DNA from: Sarocladium kiliense
Taxonomy: Eukaryota; Ascomycota; Sordariomycetes; Hypocreales; Sarocladiaceae
Assembly: GCA_030734395.1 (NCBI GenBank)
Contig: JAUZTG010000041.1
Coordinates: 682,001 to 746,000, forward strand
Reading direction: 5' to 3'
DNA length: 64,000 nt
The notes under the pieces are model-generated. The model was not told the DNA's origin. It was given only the letters and a program-made list of their open reading frames with translations, and searched no databases. The translations under genes and the position numbers were made by a program. This document shows, piece after piece, positions 10,192 to 21,851 of this stretch (positions are counted from its first letter, which is position 1; every line of letters starts with the position of its first letter).

Positions 10192-11196
10192 GGCAGAGAG
10201 TGACTAGGTCTTAGATCAGCTCAAGCACTCAAAGGCACGTACGTGCGTGCGTGTGAATGCGATGGTGAAATGGAGGCGCTAACCTAGAGATTGTTGTGCT
10301 GAGACACAGATGACGGAAAATGCTGCTTTCTCCTGTGGGCTAATATTATGGCCTGGGGATCAAGAGCTTCAATGTTGCACTGAAATTCCTTATGTGATGA
10401 TTGCGATCTGTTGGATGAGGAGTTGACACCGCCTGCGCAGTATCGTCACGACAGGCACGAGACCTTGCCCCTAGCACAGGAGGGAGCGCGGGGCGCTACT
10501 GCCACCTCAGATAGCTGCCCCCATTCATTCCGAAAAGCATTGGGCACGCCGGGACACAACTGCCCCACGATCCGTTAATCACAGTAGACGACAAGCCAGC
10601 CTGTGGGGCACGGATGTGCCTCCGGTGGAGTAGTCGAGCACGGACCTTTGCCTGAGGTCTGCATAACGCCGCGGGCTCTTCACCGATGTGCTCAGGAGGG
10701 GCGCACACAAGATTAGATAAGCAGATGGCTTCACGAGATTTCCGATACCGTAGAGAGCAAACGCGATGTGAGGTTCATCGGAGTCAACATCAACTTCTGA
10801 CCCAGAAGCCACCCATCTCGCATCGCGAGCCCGCTACGAGAGCACTGTATTTTGGTACTGACTGTTGTTTCTTCATCTGGTGCATAATTCGAGGCTGTTA
10901 CCTGTGGTACGTACCACCGTCATCCACGGCTTTGCGGTAGATTGCACCGACTTACATATTTAGGCTTCATTCACAGTGATTGTCTGGTGGTCAGCTCAGT
11001 TTGCGTGAACGACGTCACAAGTGCGGGTTGCGTCCTTGAGCACAGTAAGTCGCACTCTCAAGTCGGGGTATCCGCTTTCCTGCCCAAGACCTGGTCAGGG
11101 CTGGCCTTTGTCACACGACAACAAGGGCAAGCTCCCGAGCTAACAGCGAGAAGCCGGAAGTTTCATCAAGCAAGGAACTTCCATCCATTCGAAACT
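10192..11196. other. Divergent promoter region, URC1 and ELF1
   Basis: About 1 kb between the start codons of URC1 (minus) and ELF1 (plus). It includes a short ACGTACGTGCGTGCGTGTG simple repeat near 10239. I see no gene; the open frames around 10500-10940 look random. Confidence 0.5.
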
Positions 11197-11757
11197 ATGG
11201 GGAAGCGTAAGAAGTCATCGCGGAAGCCTATGGGCCCGAAGAGAGTACGTTCGGCTTCGACTCGCATTGCAGCGCGCAATAGACTAACCCTGGCTGTAGT
11301 CTGATCCATTACCGACAACATTCACTTGTCTCTTTTGCAATCATGAGAATTCTGTAACAGTCAAGCTCGACAAGAAGGCGGGCGTTGGCCAACTGGACTG
11401 TCGAGTATGTGGACAGAACTTTCAGTGTGCCGTCAACTGTGCGCGAGCCCGTCACGCACTTTGCTCATCCAGTCGCTAAACTTTGTGACAGACTTATCCG
11501 CGGCGGTCGATGTGTATGGAGAATGGGTAGATGCGGCCGGTAAGTCTCGATTGATAAGTTGGAGACTGCTCTTTCTCTGCTGACTGAACGGGATTCCAGA
11601 CTCGGTTGCCAAGGAAAGCAACGTTGGGCAAAGCTCGTACACAGGCACTGCACGTTCAGGCAGACGAGATGAGGCCCGCGAATACGCAATAGGATCACGA
11701 GAAGAGGCGCCTACATATTCTGGGGAAGGAATTGTCGGCGATGACGAGGATTATTAG
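11197..11757 (+). CDS. ELF1: Transcription elongation factor Elf1 (ELOF1)
   Basis: A small zinc-ribbon protein that travels with RNA polymerase II and helps it pass nucleosomes and DNA lesions. The spliced protein begins MGKRKKSSRKPMGPKR, the signature basic N-terminus. The zinc ribbon follows with CLFC and CRVC pairs (TFTCLFCNHENSVTVKLD, LDCRVCGQNFQ), then DVYGEWVDAAD. The tail is acidic and ends GDDEDY; fungal Elf1 often has such an extension. Exons are 11197-11244, 11300 to about 11438, a short exon coding YLSAAVDVYGEWVDAAD, and a last exon to 11757. Its 3' end faces that of the phosphoribosyltransferase gene with only 86 bp between stops. Confidence 0.94.
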
Positions 11758-11843
11758 CACAAGATGCGACTGTTCTTAACAAGTACTTGATTCATGGTCG
11801 ATGCTACCAGATTCGCACATTGTCCACCTACTTTGTGAAGATC

Positions 11844-12798
11844 TCAAATTGTATAGTACCTGTCTCCGAAGTCGCCGAGGCCGGGTATGATGTAGCTGTT
11901 CTCGCAGTCAGTGTGGCGCACCAGGGCTACTCTCCCAGGAAGACTTACTTCTTCTCATCCAGGCCCTAATTGCTGTGTCAACTAAGAACTGTGTACGTGC
12001 AACGGGGCGGGCTTACCTGATCGATAAAGGCGGTTACAACCTTGAGCTTCGGAAATTTGGCTGCAAAGTTCTGGACGCCTTGAGGACTGGCAATGAGGTT
12101 AAGGAACAGGATATGATCCTCAGGAACACCGCGGGATTTGAGGACATCGACGGCCATGATGGCGGAACCACCTGAGTGAAGACCAGTCAGCTAGGCTATG
12201 ACATAACAGCTCGACACGAGACATACCGGTGGCAAACATTGGGTCCAAAAGCAAAACCCATCGATCTGCTATGTCCTCGGGAAGCTTATCATAGAAGAGC
12301 TTCGGCTGGGCAGTCTCCTCGTCTCGTTGAATGAGAATTTTGCCTATGCGAACAGAGCGACAGCAGTCTCGCAGTCCTTGCTCCATCGCCTCGCCTGCTC
12401 GCATGATGGACACACCACATATTTTGCCCTGGAACATAAGGCCCTTGTAAGTGCGCCCAACTGGTGTTGTCACGTCATGCTCTATGACAGGAAGATGGTT
12501 GAGGCCCTCTTCAACCAACAGCCGGATGATGCGATTGGAGTAGAATATAAAGTCTGCACGCTCAGTGTCTTTGTTGCGGATCATACTGCAAGCTTTTAGT
12601 CAAGTACCATATTGTCTTGTGAACAAATGTGTGAACTAACCTGAGCAGTGCGATGAGCTGGGGTGTCTGCGGCAACACCTTGACATTGTCAAGGCCAACC
12701 TCGACGGACAGTGTGGCGCTGGGCCGCTCGCCTTTGCCCTGGAAATCTGGACCAACGCATGGAGACGGCAAGGGTCCAAGGGATGGATCGTCAGACAT
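11844..12798 (-). CDS. FUR1: Uracil phosphoribosyltransferase
   Basis: Makes UMP from uracil and PRPP (pyrimidine salvage, cytosol). The spliced protein matches yeast Fur1 closely: IRNKDTERADFIFYSNRIIR, LVEEGLNHLPV, GKICGVSIMRAGEAMEQGL, RDCCRSVRIGKILIQRDEE, LPEDIADRWVLLLDPMFATGGSAIMA (PRPP loop) and the uracil-binding C-terminus YIIPGLGDFGDRYYTI. Introns fall after LIALL near 12645, inside FATG|GSA near 12225, after FIDQ near 12015, and within DEKN|YIIP. The ATG at 12798 gives MSDDPSLGPLPSP; one at 12810 is also in frame. Nearby URC1 suggests a shared link to uracil breakdown, since UMP formation has been tied to that route. Confidence 0.95.
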
Positions 12799-13495
12799 GA
12801 CTGCTTTCAATTCGTTGACTGTCTCTGTGTGTAGGAATGCTTGCGTCCCAGGCTCTGCTCGTAGGTTGGATCCTGGGACATGGATGATTGGATTGGCAAA
12901 GTCGGTCGTATTGGGGGGCGGGTTCTCTCACCTCCAGATAAACCCCACGACCGTACGGAGTACCAAGTGGTAGTGCAGCGCCAGTCGGTCGGCACTGAGA
13001 AGATACGGACACTTATCGACTGGATAGGAAGCTCAGAGCTTCACAGTCAAACAGAATGATTCCTCACGTGCAACAACGAGCTGCATGAGACGGGGATGTT
13101 GGCACTGAGCTGTTATTCGCCCTTCCCCATCTGATCAAAGGTTATGCACTTACCGAGTTGTCCTTGTCGCAAACCTCAGTGCGCGGCGCCCCACCACCGG
13201 ACCTGGCATGGTTCGGACCATCAGCGCTCTCATCTTCCATTGCGCGCTCTGCGCCTGCCAACTATTGCCATCCAACTGATGATCGAAATGATCTACCGAC
13301 ATATCTTCGCGACGCGCCTACTGCTGAAAGCTTACATCCTTAACAACACACGATTGCTCTCCACGCGCATGCTCTGAGTCGTTCCTCGTCCGACTCCGAT
13401 TCAGAATCCCACAACAACCTCGTTCATGGCGCTCATGCCACTACCAGTGCGCGGCGCCAGAATTTCGCAGTGAACTGGGCAGACACAAAGCGCCC
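12799..13495. other. Divergent promoter region, FUR1 and WPL1
   Basis: About 700 bp between start codons. An open frame at 13158-13343 (Ser/Pro-rich) could be an upstream exon of the Wapl gene, but no clean splice into 13496 was found. Confidence 0.4.
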
Positions 13496-15851
13496 ATGAT
13501 GGCGTCATCACGCTCTACGCACACTGGCACGCCCAAGGGTTCTCGTACCTTCGGCAAACCTCCCAGAACGAAGACTGCTGGTAGCGAGGAGCTGAAGCTA
13601 CCAGGCAGGGTATCGTCCACAGCTGGCCCAATAGCTGCAAGGGGAAGCAAAGTCACGGGCAAACCACTCAAGAAATCGGAAGATGAGGTGACGCACCAGC
13701 GACTTAATGCCGACCCCTATAGCCTCTCTGATCTAGACGACGACGAACCCAGGAGCACCTCGCGAAGTACTCATGTACGGAAGAGAAAACGCTCCTTCGT
13801 GCCTTCTGAGCACCCGACTCAAGTTTCCGTACGCTTGGGCACGCGAGAGACGAACTCTGATAAGGCTGAGGCATCGGCGAGGGTGCCGAGACGACGTGCG
13901 TCCTCGCCTGAGGTAGGTTTCTCCCGGGAGCTTCGTCCAAGCATACCCTATTTCATTTGATACTAACCTCAAGACTAGGAATCAAGAATGCCGAAACTGC
14001 TCCAGAGCCGATCTTCAGCAATACCTGCCAATCAATCGACGCCTCCGCGCAAGCAGCCACGACTTATCGATGCTCTCGCTGCCCAGAGAGACGCTGATTC
14101 GGACCCAGAACCCGAGACTGAGACGGTTACCGCGGCCCGTGGTACTCGTGAACGGTCACTCGATCTTGATGACGAGATTCGGTCTCTGTTGCTCCCCAGC
14201 GTGAACAATCCGCCTGAAGGGCGAAGCCCCGCGAAGCCATATACCCCAAGGACAACAGAGATGGCGACGAAGAGCACCAAAATAAAATACACGTATAGCC
14301 AAGCATCGAGAGGCATGGCGCCACCGTCACGGGATCATGCTCGTGTCGGGGCAATACCCGAAGAGCCCGAAAGCGATTCCATAGTATCTAGCCCCCTAGG
14401 ACCTGGTCCAGATGCATTCGATATGTCGGATGCGTCTGACGTCGAGGAGGACAAGCGCTTAGTAATCAAGAGCGTCCACGAGCTTCGACGTGCCGGGGCA
14501 AACAATCGATTCTCAGATGAGCTTGAGGACCTCCTCTCACGAATCGGCAAACCTGGACTAAAGCCGAGCACGCTTCGGCGTAATGCCCTGCTTGAATTGT
14601 CCCAGAAATTGCGACGTCAAGAGTTTGCCAGCCAGTTCCGAGACCATGCTGACCGAGACAGCATAGCCGGAAGCGTTGGCCTTGAGAAAGACGTCATCAG
14701 TGGTTTTGCATTGAGCGCGGTGCTCGTTCACTTTCTTTCCGACCGCCCAGCGCCGCACCTCCTTCACAAGCTTGCCGCCGAGGACATTGGTTCTCTACTG
14801 GGACGTCTGGTACTCGTTTCCGAAGACATTGACATCATTGCTTCTCGCAAAGAAACCAATTTGTCGAAGCACAGTCGTCTTACCCTGGGCGACGTCAAAG
14901 TCCACCTCTTGACCATGAATCTTTGGTCAGGGCGGTCAATGTCCCGTCTGGCGCCAAGGACCCTGGCGCTCAAACTCTTGGACATACTATATCAATCTTC
15001 AAGCTGGGATGAGTCGAGCATGATCAGTGCAGGTTGCCTGGATGATGTCTCGCGAGCAGCAACCGAGCTCATGCAAGCATCAAGTGGTCCTGTAGAAAAT
15101 GATGCTGAATTCAGTCTTCTGGTGTCAATTATGGAGTCACAATCTAATGTAGCTCGGGAGATGGACCAAGAGGTGCTCTGGCTGCGTCGACAGTCCTCGA
15201 ATGCACGCCAAAGCCTACAACGGACATTGCAGACGTGGCAAACCTTGAACCCCGGGACACGATTGGCGGCTCTCAGAATGGCGATCAACGTGACCAACAC
15301 ATACGATGGAGCATCTGCTTTTGATGAACGTACTCTATTGTCGAACATCTCACATTGCATATCTAGCGAAATTGGCACCGCCTGCCGCGCAGTCGAGCAG
15401 CATCGTCTCGACGACGCTGCGTACGAAGGTCTTCTGCTCGTACTTGGAGTAATGATCAATATTGTGGAACATTGTCCAGCCGCACGCCACTCCGTCGATT
15501 CGTCATCAATAGACGCTCTTGCGACCTTATATGCTGATAACCGACTGGCAATGAGCGAGGTAGTTCTCCACTAGGGAAACGACATCAGAGAAGTACAAGC
15601 TAACAGTTTTACAGGCTGACTCAGAAGAGAAATCAAAACTCAGTGTTGCGTTTGGATATTTGGCTGTACTGTTGGGTTACTTGTCCCTCAGCGAACCCGG
15701 CCTGAGGGTGGTACGAGCCCTACAGAGTGGACAGGGGGTGCGGAAACTTTTGGGATCAATCCGCGATTTCATCAACGTCTATAAGAATGTGGACAGTAAG
15801 ATACATGGATTGGAAGGATTGGTTAGTGAGCTGCAAACGCAGTTGGTATGA
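13496..15851 (+). CDS. WPL1: Wapl-type cohesin release factor
   Basis: Wapl opens the cohesin ring and removes it from chromatin together with Pds5. The conserved fungal Wapl region starts at IKSVHELRRAGANNRFSDE (about residue 300) followed by LLSRIGKPGLKPSTLRRNALLEL, and extends helically to the C-terminus. The first 280 residues are Ser/Arg/Pro-rich and disordered, with an SRTFGKPPR motif like the RTYGK found at the start of fungal Wapl proteins. Exons 13496-13912, 13979-15559 and 15615-15851 are all in phase 0, giving 744 residues. The start is the ATG in ATGATGGCG; a more upstream exon cannot be excluded. The C-terminus ends SELQTQLV. Confidence 0.85.
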
Positions 15852-16582
15852 TGACAAAAGAGCCTCTGACTCTCCCCCTGGTAGCAAGTTTGGCTAGTAA
15901 CAACCACCATTGGCCAACATCCATCATAACATACAAGGGGCTATGGTCCGTAGATATGAAAGGGTTCGCACTATGGCCAAAACAACATCATAGGCACTTG
16001 AAAGCGTGCCATTCCGTCTTGTGCTCATGCTGAAACTAAGCCGCTAAGGCACATCCAGCCTGGGGGAGGTATGGTGCTCTCTAGCTTGCTGATTTCATGC
16101 ACTGATCCGTTCGCAACACAGCTATGGCACTCAGGTTCGGCTCTCAATCTGCCTCCATGTCGGACTCACGTAGTGAACGCCCCGTTTTTGGTCGCTTGAC
16201 TCCCTGGGATAGGAGGGTCAACGTACTAGTACCGAGACGTCAGCAGTGTGGTCAACCCCACCTTAAGCTTGTTCGCCGCCACCAGTGAACAAGTGAGTCC
16301 TGAACCTCTCACTTGCGCCTCAACATACATCCTACGGTGCCGAACTCGGTGCAATCTCTCGTCAAGACCAATAATCAGAGTTTCGGGTTCCTTTCCGGCT
16401 TCATCGAGTCTCTCCTGGAGGAAGCTTCAGCTGGATAGTCGCAGATCCTCGGCCGCTCCGTTCCGCCGCCACCTTAACAGAGTGTCGAATTCGAGATCGC
16501 CCGCTTCACGGTATTCATCTGTGGAAGCACAGAGACTGACTGCATTTCATCCGAAAGAGATCAGTGACAAGAAACATCAGCC
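15852..16582. other. Intergenic, upstream of RHB1
   Basis: Holds the 3' flank of WPL1 and the promoter and leader of RHB1. The frame at 16248-16712 runs through RHB1's first intron in another frame and is not a gene. Confidence 0.5.
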
Positions 16583-17293
16583 ATGCCCGCGCCGAAGCAG
16601 CGAAAGGTGGCGATTGTCGGTAGCAGGTCTGTCGGTAAGTCACCTGGCGTTGCACTCATGCCCGCCCTGGTCCCTCTTCCTGGATGGCTTGCTAATTCCT
16701 CTATTTCATTGAAAATAGGTAAATCGTCCCTCGCTGTTCAATTCGTCGATGGTCTTTTCGTGGACAGCTACTACCCAACGATCGAGAACACCTTCAGCAA
16801 GACGATCAGGTACAAGGGGCAGGATTTCGCGACAGAAATCGTGGACACTGCTGGGCAAGACGAGTACAGCATTTTGAATTCTAAGCACTTCATTGGGATA
16901 CATGGCTACATGCTTGTGTACTCTGTTTCTTCGCTACCATCATTTGAGATGGTTCAAGTGATTCGAGACAAGATCCTGAATCATTTGGTACACGCGATGC
17001 CCTCAGCATACCAATTGGCCGTCACGTTATGGGTTGACTAACTTACTCTATAGGGGACCGAGTCCGTACCAATCGTTATAGTGGGAAACAAGAGCGATTT
17101 GCGACCTGAACAACGACAGGTTAGCGTGGAGGATGGGCGCAAGCTTTCCGAGAAGATCTCTTGTGGGTGGACTGAGGCGAGCGCCCGCTATAATGAGAAT
17201 GTTGGAAAGGCGTTTGAACTTTTGATCGGGCAAATCGAGAGTTCCCAAAGTCCTGGCGAACAGCCAGCGAAGAGCAATTGCAGTCTCATGTAG
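16583..17293 (+). CDS. RHB1: Rheb small GTPase
   Basis: Ras-family GTPase; Rheb activates TORC1 and in fungi also affects basic amino acid uptake. The G1 loop is GSRSVGKSS, with the Rheb-specific Arg where Ras has Gly12. The effector region is SYYPTIENTFSK, G3 is DTAGQDEYS, G4 is GNKSDL and G5 is EASA. The C-terminal CSLM is a CaaX box ending in Met, predicted to be farnesylated. Exons 16583-16634, 16719-16987 and 17054-17293 total 187 codons, i.e. 186 residues, the usual size. The first intron splits the P-loop (SVG|KSS). Confidence 0.96.
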
Positions 17294-17919
17294 GATCAGA
17301 ACATCCGCGTTGGTACTGTACTATGTTCTTTGTCCAGCAACTCAAGATTCTGGCTGTGGAGGGAACGGGATTAGAGGTTGGGAGCTAAAGTATTTGATGA
17401 CATTTTGGAATACATGTGGCCCATGCATTGGACAGCTCTACTCTACGCCAGGTCGGAGCTTGGTGATTTCTACTATTACCATACGAGCCATGAGCCGAAC
17501 AGAAAAGGAACAAAGAAACTCAAGTTCTGTTGCTTAGATTCTCGATTTGTATGCTCATCGAACTTAGAAATTGAGATGCCAGACATGCAATGATCGACTT
17601 TCGCAGCGTGACTCACTTGCATACTGATTCCCAGGCCGGGCTGCCGTATGTAGTCATCGACAACAAGAGCCAACCCCACCATGCTGGCGAGAAGGAGGGG
17701 GGGGGGGGTCCATGGAATCGAAAAACCGTGCCCCGCCACTGCGAACAGCACCTCCAACACAACGAACCCGAACTCTGACCGTCTACGAAGCTTGCGACAA
17801 GCGAGGCGACCGACGACGAATAAAGGACGCGTGCATTACACGCATCTGGCCTGGCGAGTCTCAATATTTTCATCTTTTACTGTTGGCCACCATCCAGGCT
17901 AAGCTACCGATCCGACATC
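17294..17919. other. Intergenic, RHB1 to seryl-tRNA synthetase
   Basis: Contains a run of 12 G at 17697-17708. I see no gene. The proximal 200 bp should be the promoter of the synthetase gene. Confidence 0.55.
17697..17708 (+). repeat. G12 homopolymer
   Basis: Twelve consecutive G upstream of the seryl-tRNA synthetase gene. It is prone to length error in sequencing and to slippage. Confidence 0.9.
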
Positions 17920-19645
17920 ATGCTTGACGTGCTGGACTTCATTGCTGAGCGAGGGGGCAACCCTGAGAAAATTCGCGAATCGCAACGCCGTCGATATGCG
18001 GACGAGAAGATTGTTGATGATATCATTGCGCTGTGGCAGGATCATCGCAAGAGTATGTCGGAGCCACTTAGCACAAGATTCGGGAAGACCGCTGACACGT
18101 TGCCAGCGAATTACGATTCCTTCCAGGTGAAGACGAAGATCAACGACGTCCAGAAGCAGATTGGGGCCAAGAAGAAGGTTTCTTTCTCACGTTCCAGGCC
18201 CCTTGTAGGTGAAGAACACGCAGACTGACGTGCTTTTGGAACAGGCCAAGGAGAACGCGGATGATCTCCTTCAGCAAAAGGTCGAACTCGAGAAGGAGCA
18301 CAAGGCTCTGCTCGAGTCTGCCACAGAGAAAGACAGGCTTCTGCAAGCCAAGGTCAAGAGCATCGGAAACTATGTTCACGACTCAGTGCCCATTAGCGAT
18401 AATGAGGTGATAAATGCCAGTGTCTGGATCCAATTACCGCTCTGTCGCTAACAAATACCCAAAAGGACAACAATGGCATTCAGAAGACGTGGGCGCCAGA
18501 AGGAGTATCGGTCGAGAAGAAAGACGTTCTTTCCCATCACGAGGTCCTGCTGAGGCTCGATGGCTATGACCCAGACCGTGGTGTGAAGGTCGTCGGTCAC
18601 CGAGGGTATTTCCTGCGTCAGTGGGGTGTCTTCCTCAATCAAGCCCTCATCAACTATGGCCTGCAGTTTCTGGCAGAGCGAGGTTACACGCCCCTCCAGA
18701 CTCCTCAGTTCATGCTCAAAGACTACATGGGGAAGACTGCGCAGCTTGAGCAGTTCGACGAAGAACTGTACAAAGTCGTCGACGGTGACGCTAAGAACGA
18801 CAAGTACTTGATCGCCACATCGGAACAGCCCATCTCAGCGTACCATGCTGATGAGTGGCTCCTCGCAAAAGACCTTCCACTCAAGTCAGTTACCTTGCAC
18901 TGCCGGTTTTTCATTCTGTTTCTATCAGACTAACCTGTGTCTAGGTATGCCGGCTACAGCACTTGCTACCGTCGCGAGGCCGGTTCTCATGGCCGCGATG
19001 CATGGGGTATCTACCGTGTCCATCAATTTGAGAAGGTTCGTAAGCTTGCAACGGGGGATGGATTGCATCGCTAACAGGGGACAAGATTGAGCAATTCCTC
19101 CTAACGGACCCGGAGAAATCTTGGGAAGCTCTGGACGAGATGTTAGCCACATCTGAAGCCTTCTACCAGTCCCTTGGCTTGCCGTATCAGATTGTGTCCA
19201 TTGTCTCTGGAGCGTTGAACAACGCGGCTTCAAAGAAACTCGATTTGGAGGCGTGGTTCCCATTCCAAGGCGAATACAAGGAACTTGTGTCATGCTCGAA
19301 CTGCACAGATTACCAATCTCGCGCTTTGGAGATCAGATTCGGTGCGAAGAAGCAGACGGATGCGAAGAAGACGTACGTGCATGCCCTAAACGCGACGCTA
19401 TGCGCCACAACGAGAACCCTGTGCTGTATTCTGGAAAACTATCAGACTGAGGAGGTGAGTATTGGCAACCCTATTTGAGTTCACCTTCCAAAGCTAAACA
19501 AGACTTTCCACAGGGCCTGAATGTTCCTGAACCTCTCCGCAAGTTCCTTCCTGGAGCGCCCGAATTCATCCCTTTCAGCAAGGAGCTTCCGAAGGAGTCC
19601 ACTTCTCAAAAGTCGCTTCCGACGAGAGAGAAGAAGGCCAAGTAG
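17920..19645 (+). CDS. SES1: Seryl-tRNA synthetase, cytosolic
   Basis: Class II synthetase that charges tRNA-Ser. The N-terminal tRNA-binding coiled coil begins MLDVLDFIAERGGNPEKIRESQRRR and runs through VQKQIGAKKKAKENADDLLQQK. The catalytic core follows: YTPLQTPQFM, YLIATSEQPISAYH, motif 2 CYRREAGSHGRDAWGIYRVHQFEK, SGALNNAASKKLDLEAWFP, CSNCTDYQSRALEIRFG and motif 3 HALNATLCATTRTLCCILENYQ. A lysine-rich tail ends TREKKAK. Six introns fit: after DHRK (near 18051), after GAKKK (near 18178), after ISDNE, after KDLPLK, after HQFEK, and after NYQTEE. It lacks a mitochondrial presequence. Confidence 0.95.
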
Positions 19646-20182
19646 AAAAACTGCCTCACTTCAACCACAGACCATCACGAGGCAGAGGTGGATTAGCGAC
19701 TTCTGATGGTTAGAACCCCAGGCATGCGTGCGCACCGAGCCGACTGTTGTGAGAACAACGTGCTTAGTTACTCAGCCGGCAAATGCCAACCGATTCATGA
19801 AACGGCTGGTGAATAGACAGCCTCTTTGCAGACAGTTGTGATTTCACTGGTGCAAGTGGCTGCTCCCCGTTAAGTGCATGTGTCCAGCGGATGAATCCAG
19901 TGTCCAGGCGCCACGTAACCCCACCACCGGATACGCGCCTTCATGGCTGACTCCAATATCCATCCGTACAATACTCAAGTCTCCAATCACTGCCTGCGAT
20001 GCACACAGCATCCCCGTCCTGCTTCTATTCATACGAGCAAGCCTGAGGCTGGCCAGGCATCGGTGAATTACTGATTGCTCTGTCACGCCCTGGCCACTCT
20101 AGCCCTCCGTCATGCTATACCATATCATATGCCCACGCCTCACCTCTAAGAAGAACCGTACCCAACTGCTTCTTTTCTGTCA
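19646..20182. other. Intergenic, seryl-tRNA synthetase to C78 peptidase
   Basis: No gene recognised. The short frames on both strands are random in character. Confidence 0.55.
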
Positions 20183-21738
20183 ATGGAAAAAAAGACGCCC
20201 TTCATGGGGATAGATAGAGAAAATGGAAGCAGACATGATGCGAGTTTACCCACATCAACATCGTCAACTACGGCCGAAGGTGGGGTGGACAAAACTAACC
20301 GCAAGTCCCCTAAGGGATCCAAGAACGTGAAGCCCTCGCAACTCAGAACGGGCTCGAACGCCAAGGGGACTCACGTTCAACAGCCCAGTGTTATTCAAGC
20401 CTGGAGAAATATCTTTGCTCGCCCTCATTCCGCCAAGAGCAAGCCGGCCTCACAGAGCGCGGCCCCGAAAGCGAAGCACGAGAAGCACAAGAAGCACGAG
20501 AAGCGGAAAGACGGCGAGAAATACAGAGATGGCGAAGCGATACTTGGTCCCGATCCAGACTCATCGGTGTCGACTCTGTCTGGGACTCGCCTTGGAGTAT
20601 GTTGTTTGTTGAATCCCCATTACACGCAGAGTTTTCGCATTAAACGACGGCAGAAAGCCGAACTAGGACGATATGCCCATGAAGAAGCCATGCCAAGGTC
20701 TCTGCGAGCCCTTCTCCAAGGACGAGGCGAGTCGTGCAATAGTGGTGAGATGAACTGTGCCATGAGCATATATGACGTTCCGCCACTGACGAGTCCGCTC
20801 GTTGCAGGCATCATCGCAGTTCTCAGCAAACTCCTCAAAACTGATCCATCGACCAAATTTGCCTATCTTTGCGATGCACGGGTACAGCATGTGGCGAAAA
20901 TGAGCCGCGAAGGTGAGAATTAGTCCCTTCTCCCACTAAACCCTGGACGTTGATGTTCACAAGTCCACAGGCAGCTTCTGCGGGTATCGCAATCTGCAGA
21001 TGCTCATTTCGTACATCATCAATGCCCAAGCACCTGGCGCTCAATTATTTGCCGAGACCTATCCTACGATATTTCAACTACAAGACCTAATCGAGAACGC
21101 CTGGGATCTTGGTCACAATCAGCATGGCCGTCTTGAGACCGGAGGTATCAAAGGCACCCGGAAGTTTATTGGGACGCCAGAGGTGATTTCAGTCCTCAAA
21201 CTTTCAGCTGTTCAGTCGTTGACATTTTTACAGGCCCAAGCATTATTTTCGGGCTTAGGGATCAAGTCTGTTCATGTGTTCTAAGCAACAATGTGGTAGA
21301 TATTACTGACGTTATGACACAGATGCTCTACACAGGCTTTCAGGAATGAAGAACAAGGACGAGCAGCTACCCTGTTACTTGATGCGGCTTTTGACTATTT
21401 CAAACAGAAGTCTGATCAGCAGCTCGAACAGAAAGTCTATCGTACAAAGGCAGCTCCAATCTACTTCCAACACCAAGGTAGGGTCACTTGTCTCGAGCTG
21501 GAACTGCGGCTTACTCACTGCAGGCCATTCTATGACGATTGTTGGTGTGGAGAGAAAGCAAGATGGGGGAAAGGCACTCGTCGTTTTTGATCCTGCACAC
21601 CGGGATGCGTCTGTTGTCAAGGCCCTTGTCGGGGCTACAGGAAAGCGGCTTCCCACAACAACCTCAAGACTTTTGCGACCATATCGATGCACTTTCAAAT
21701 ATCTCAGCAAGTACAAGGAGTTCGAGCTACTCTTGTGA
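20183..21738 (+). CDS. C78-family peptidase (UFSP/ZUP1/Mug105-like)
   Basis: Cysteine peptidase of the fold shared by UFM1-specific proteases and the K63-ubiquitin peptidase ZUP1. The catalytic Cys is in REGSFCGYRNLQMLISYI. The His is in QGHSMTIVGVE and the Asp in LVVFDPAHRD. The substrate-side segment IIAVLSKLLKTD lies upstream. The N-terminal 100 residues are low complexity and very Lys-rich (KHEKHKKHEKRK) and show no C2H2 or UBZ fingers, unlike animal ZUP1. Introns fit after GTRLG (20600-20651), after KMSREG (near 20912), after GTPE (near 21181), before STQAFRNEE (near 21265) and in HQ|GHSM (near 21477). The ubiquitin-type target is an inference; UFM1 itself is usually absent from such fungi. 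Confidence 0.85.
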
Positions 21739-21851
21739 GTATTCTTGACTGATACTGCCCCACAAGCATCGAACATCGTGCTGATTCAATAGTTTGGATC
21801 CCTCTCCTACTACATGAGTGGTTTGCGGTGTAGGATCTGGTGCGACGACAC

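Noticed and set aside
16248..16712. 154-codon Ser/Arg-rich plus-strand frame upstream of RHB1
   Set aside because: It runs through the RHB1 start and first intron in a different frame and has no motif.
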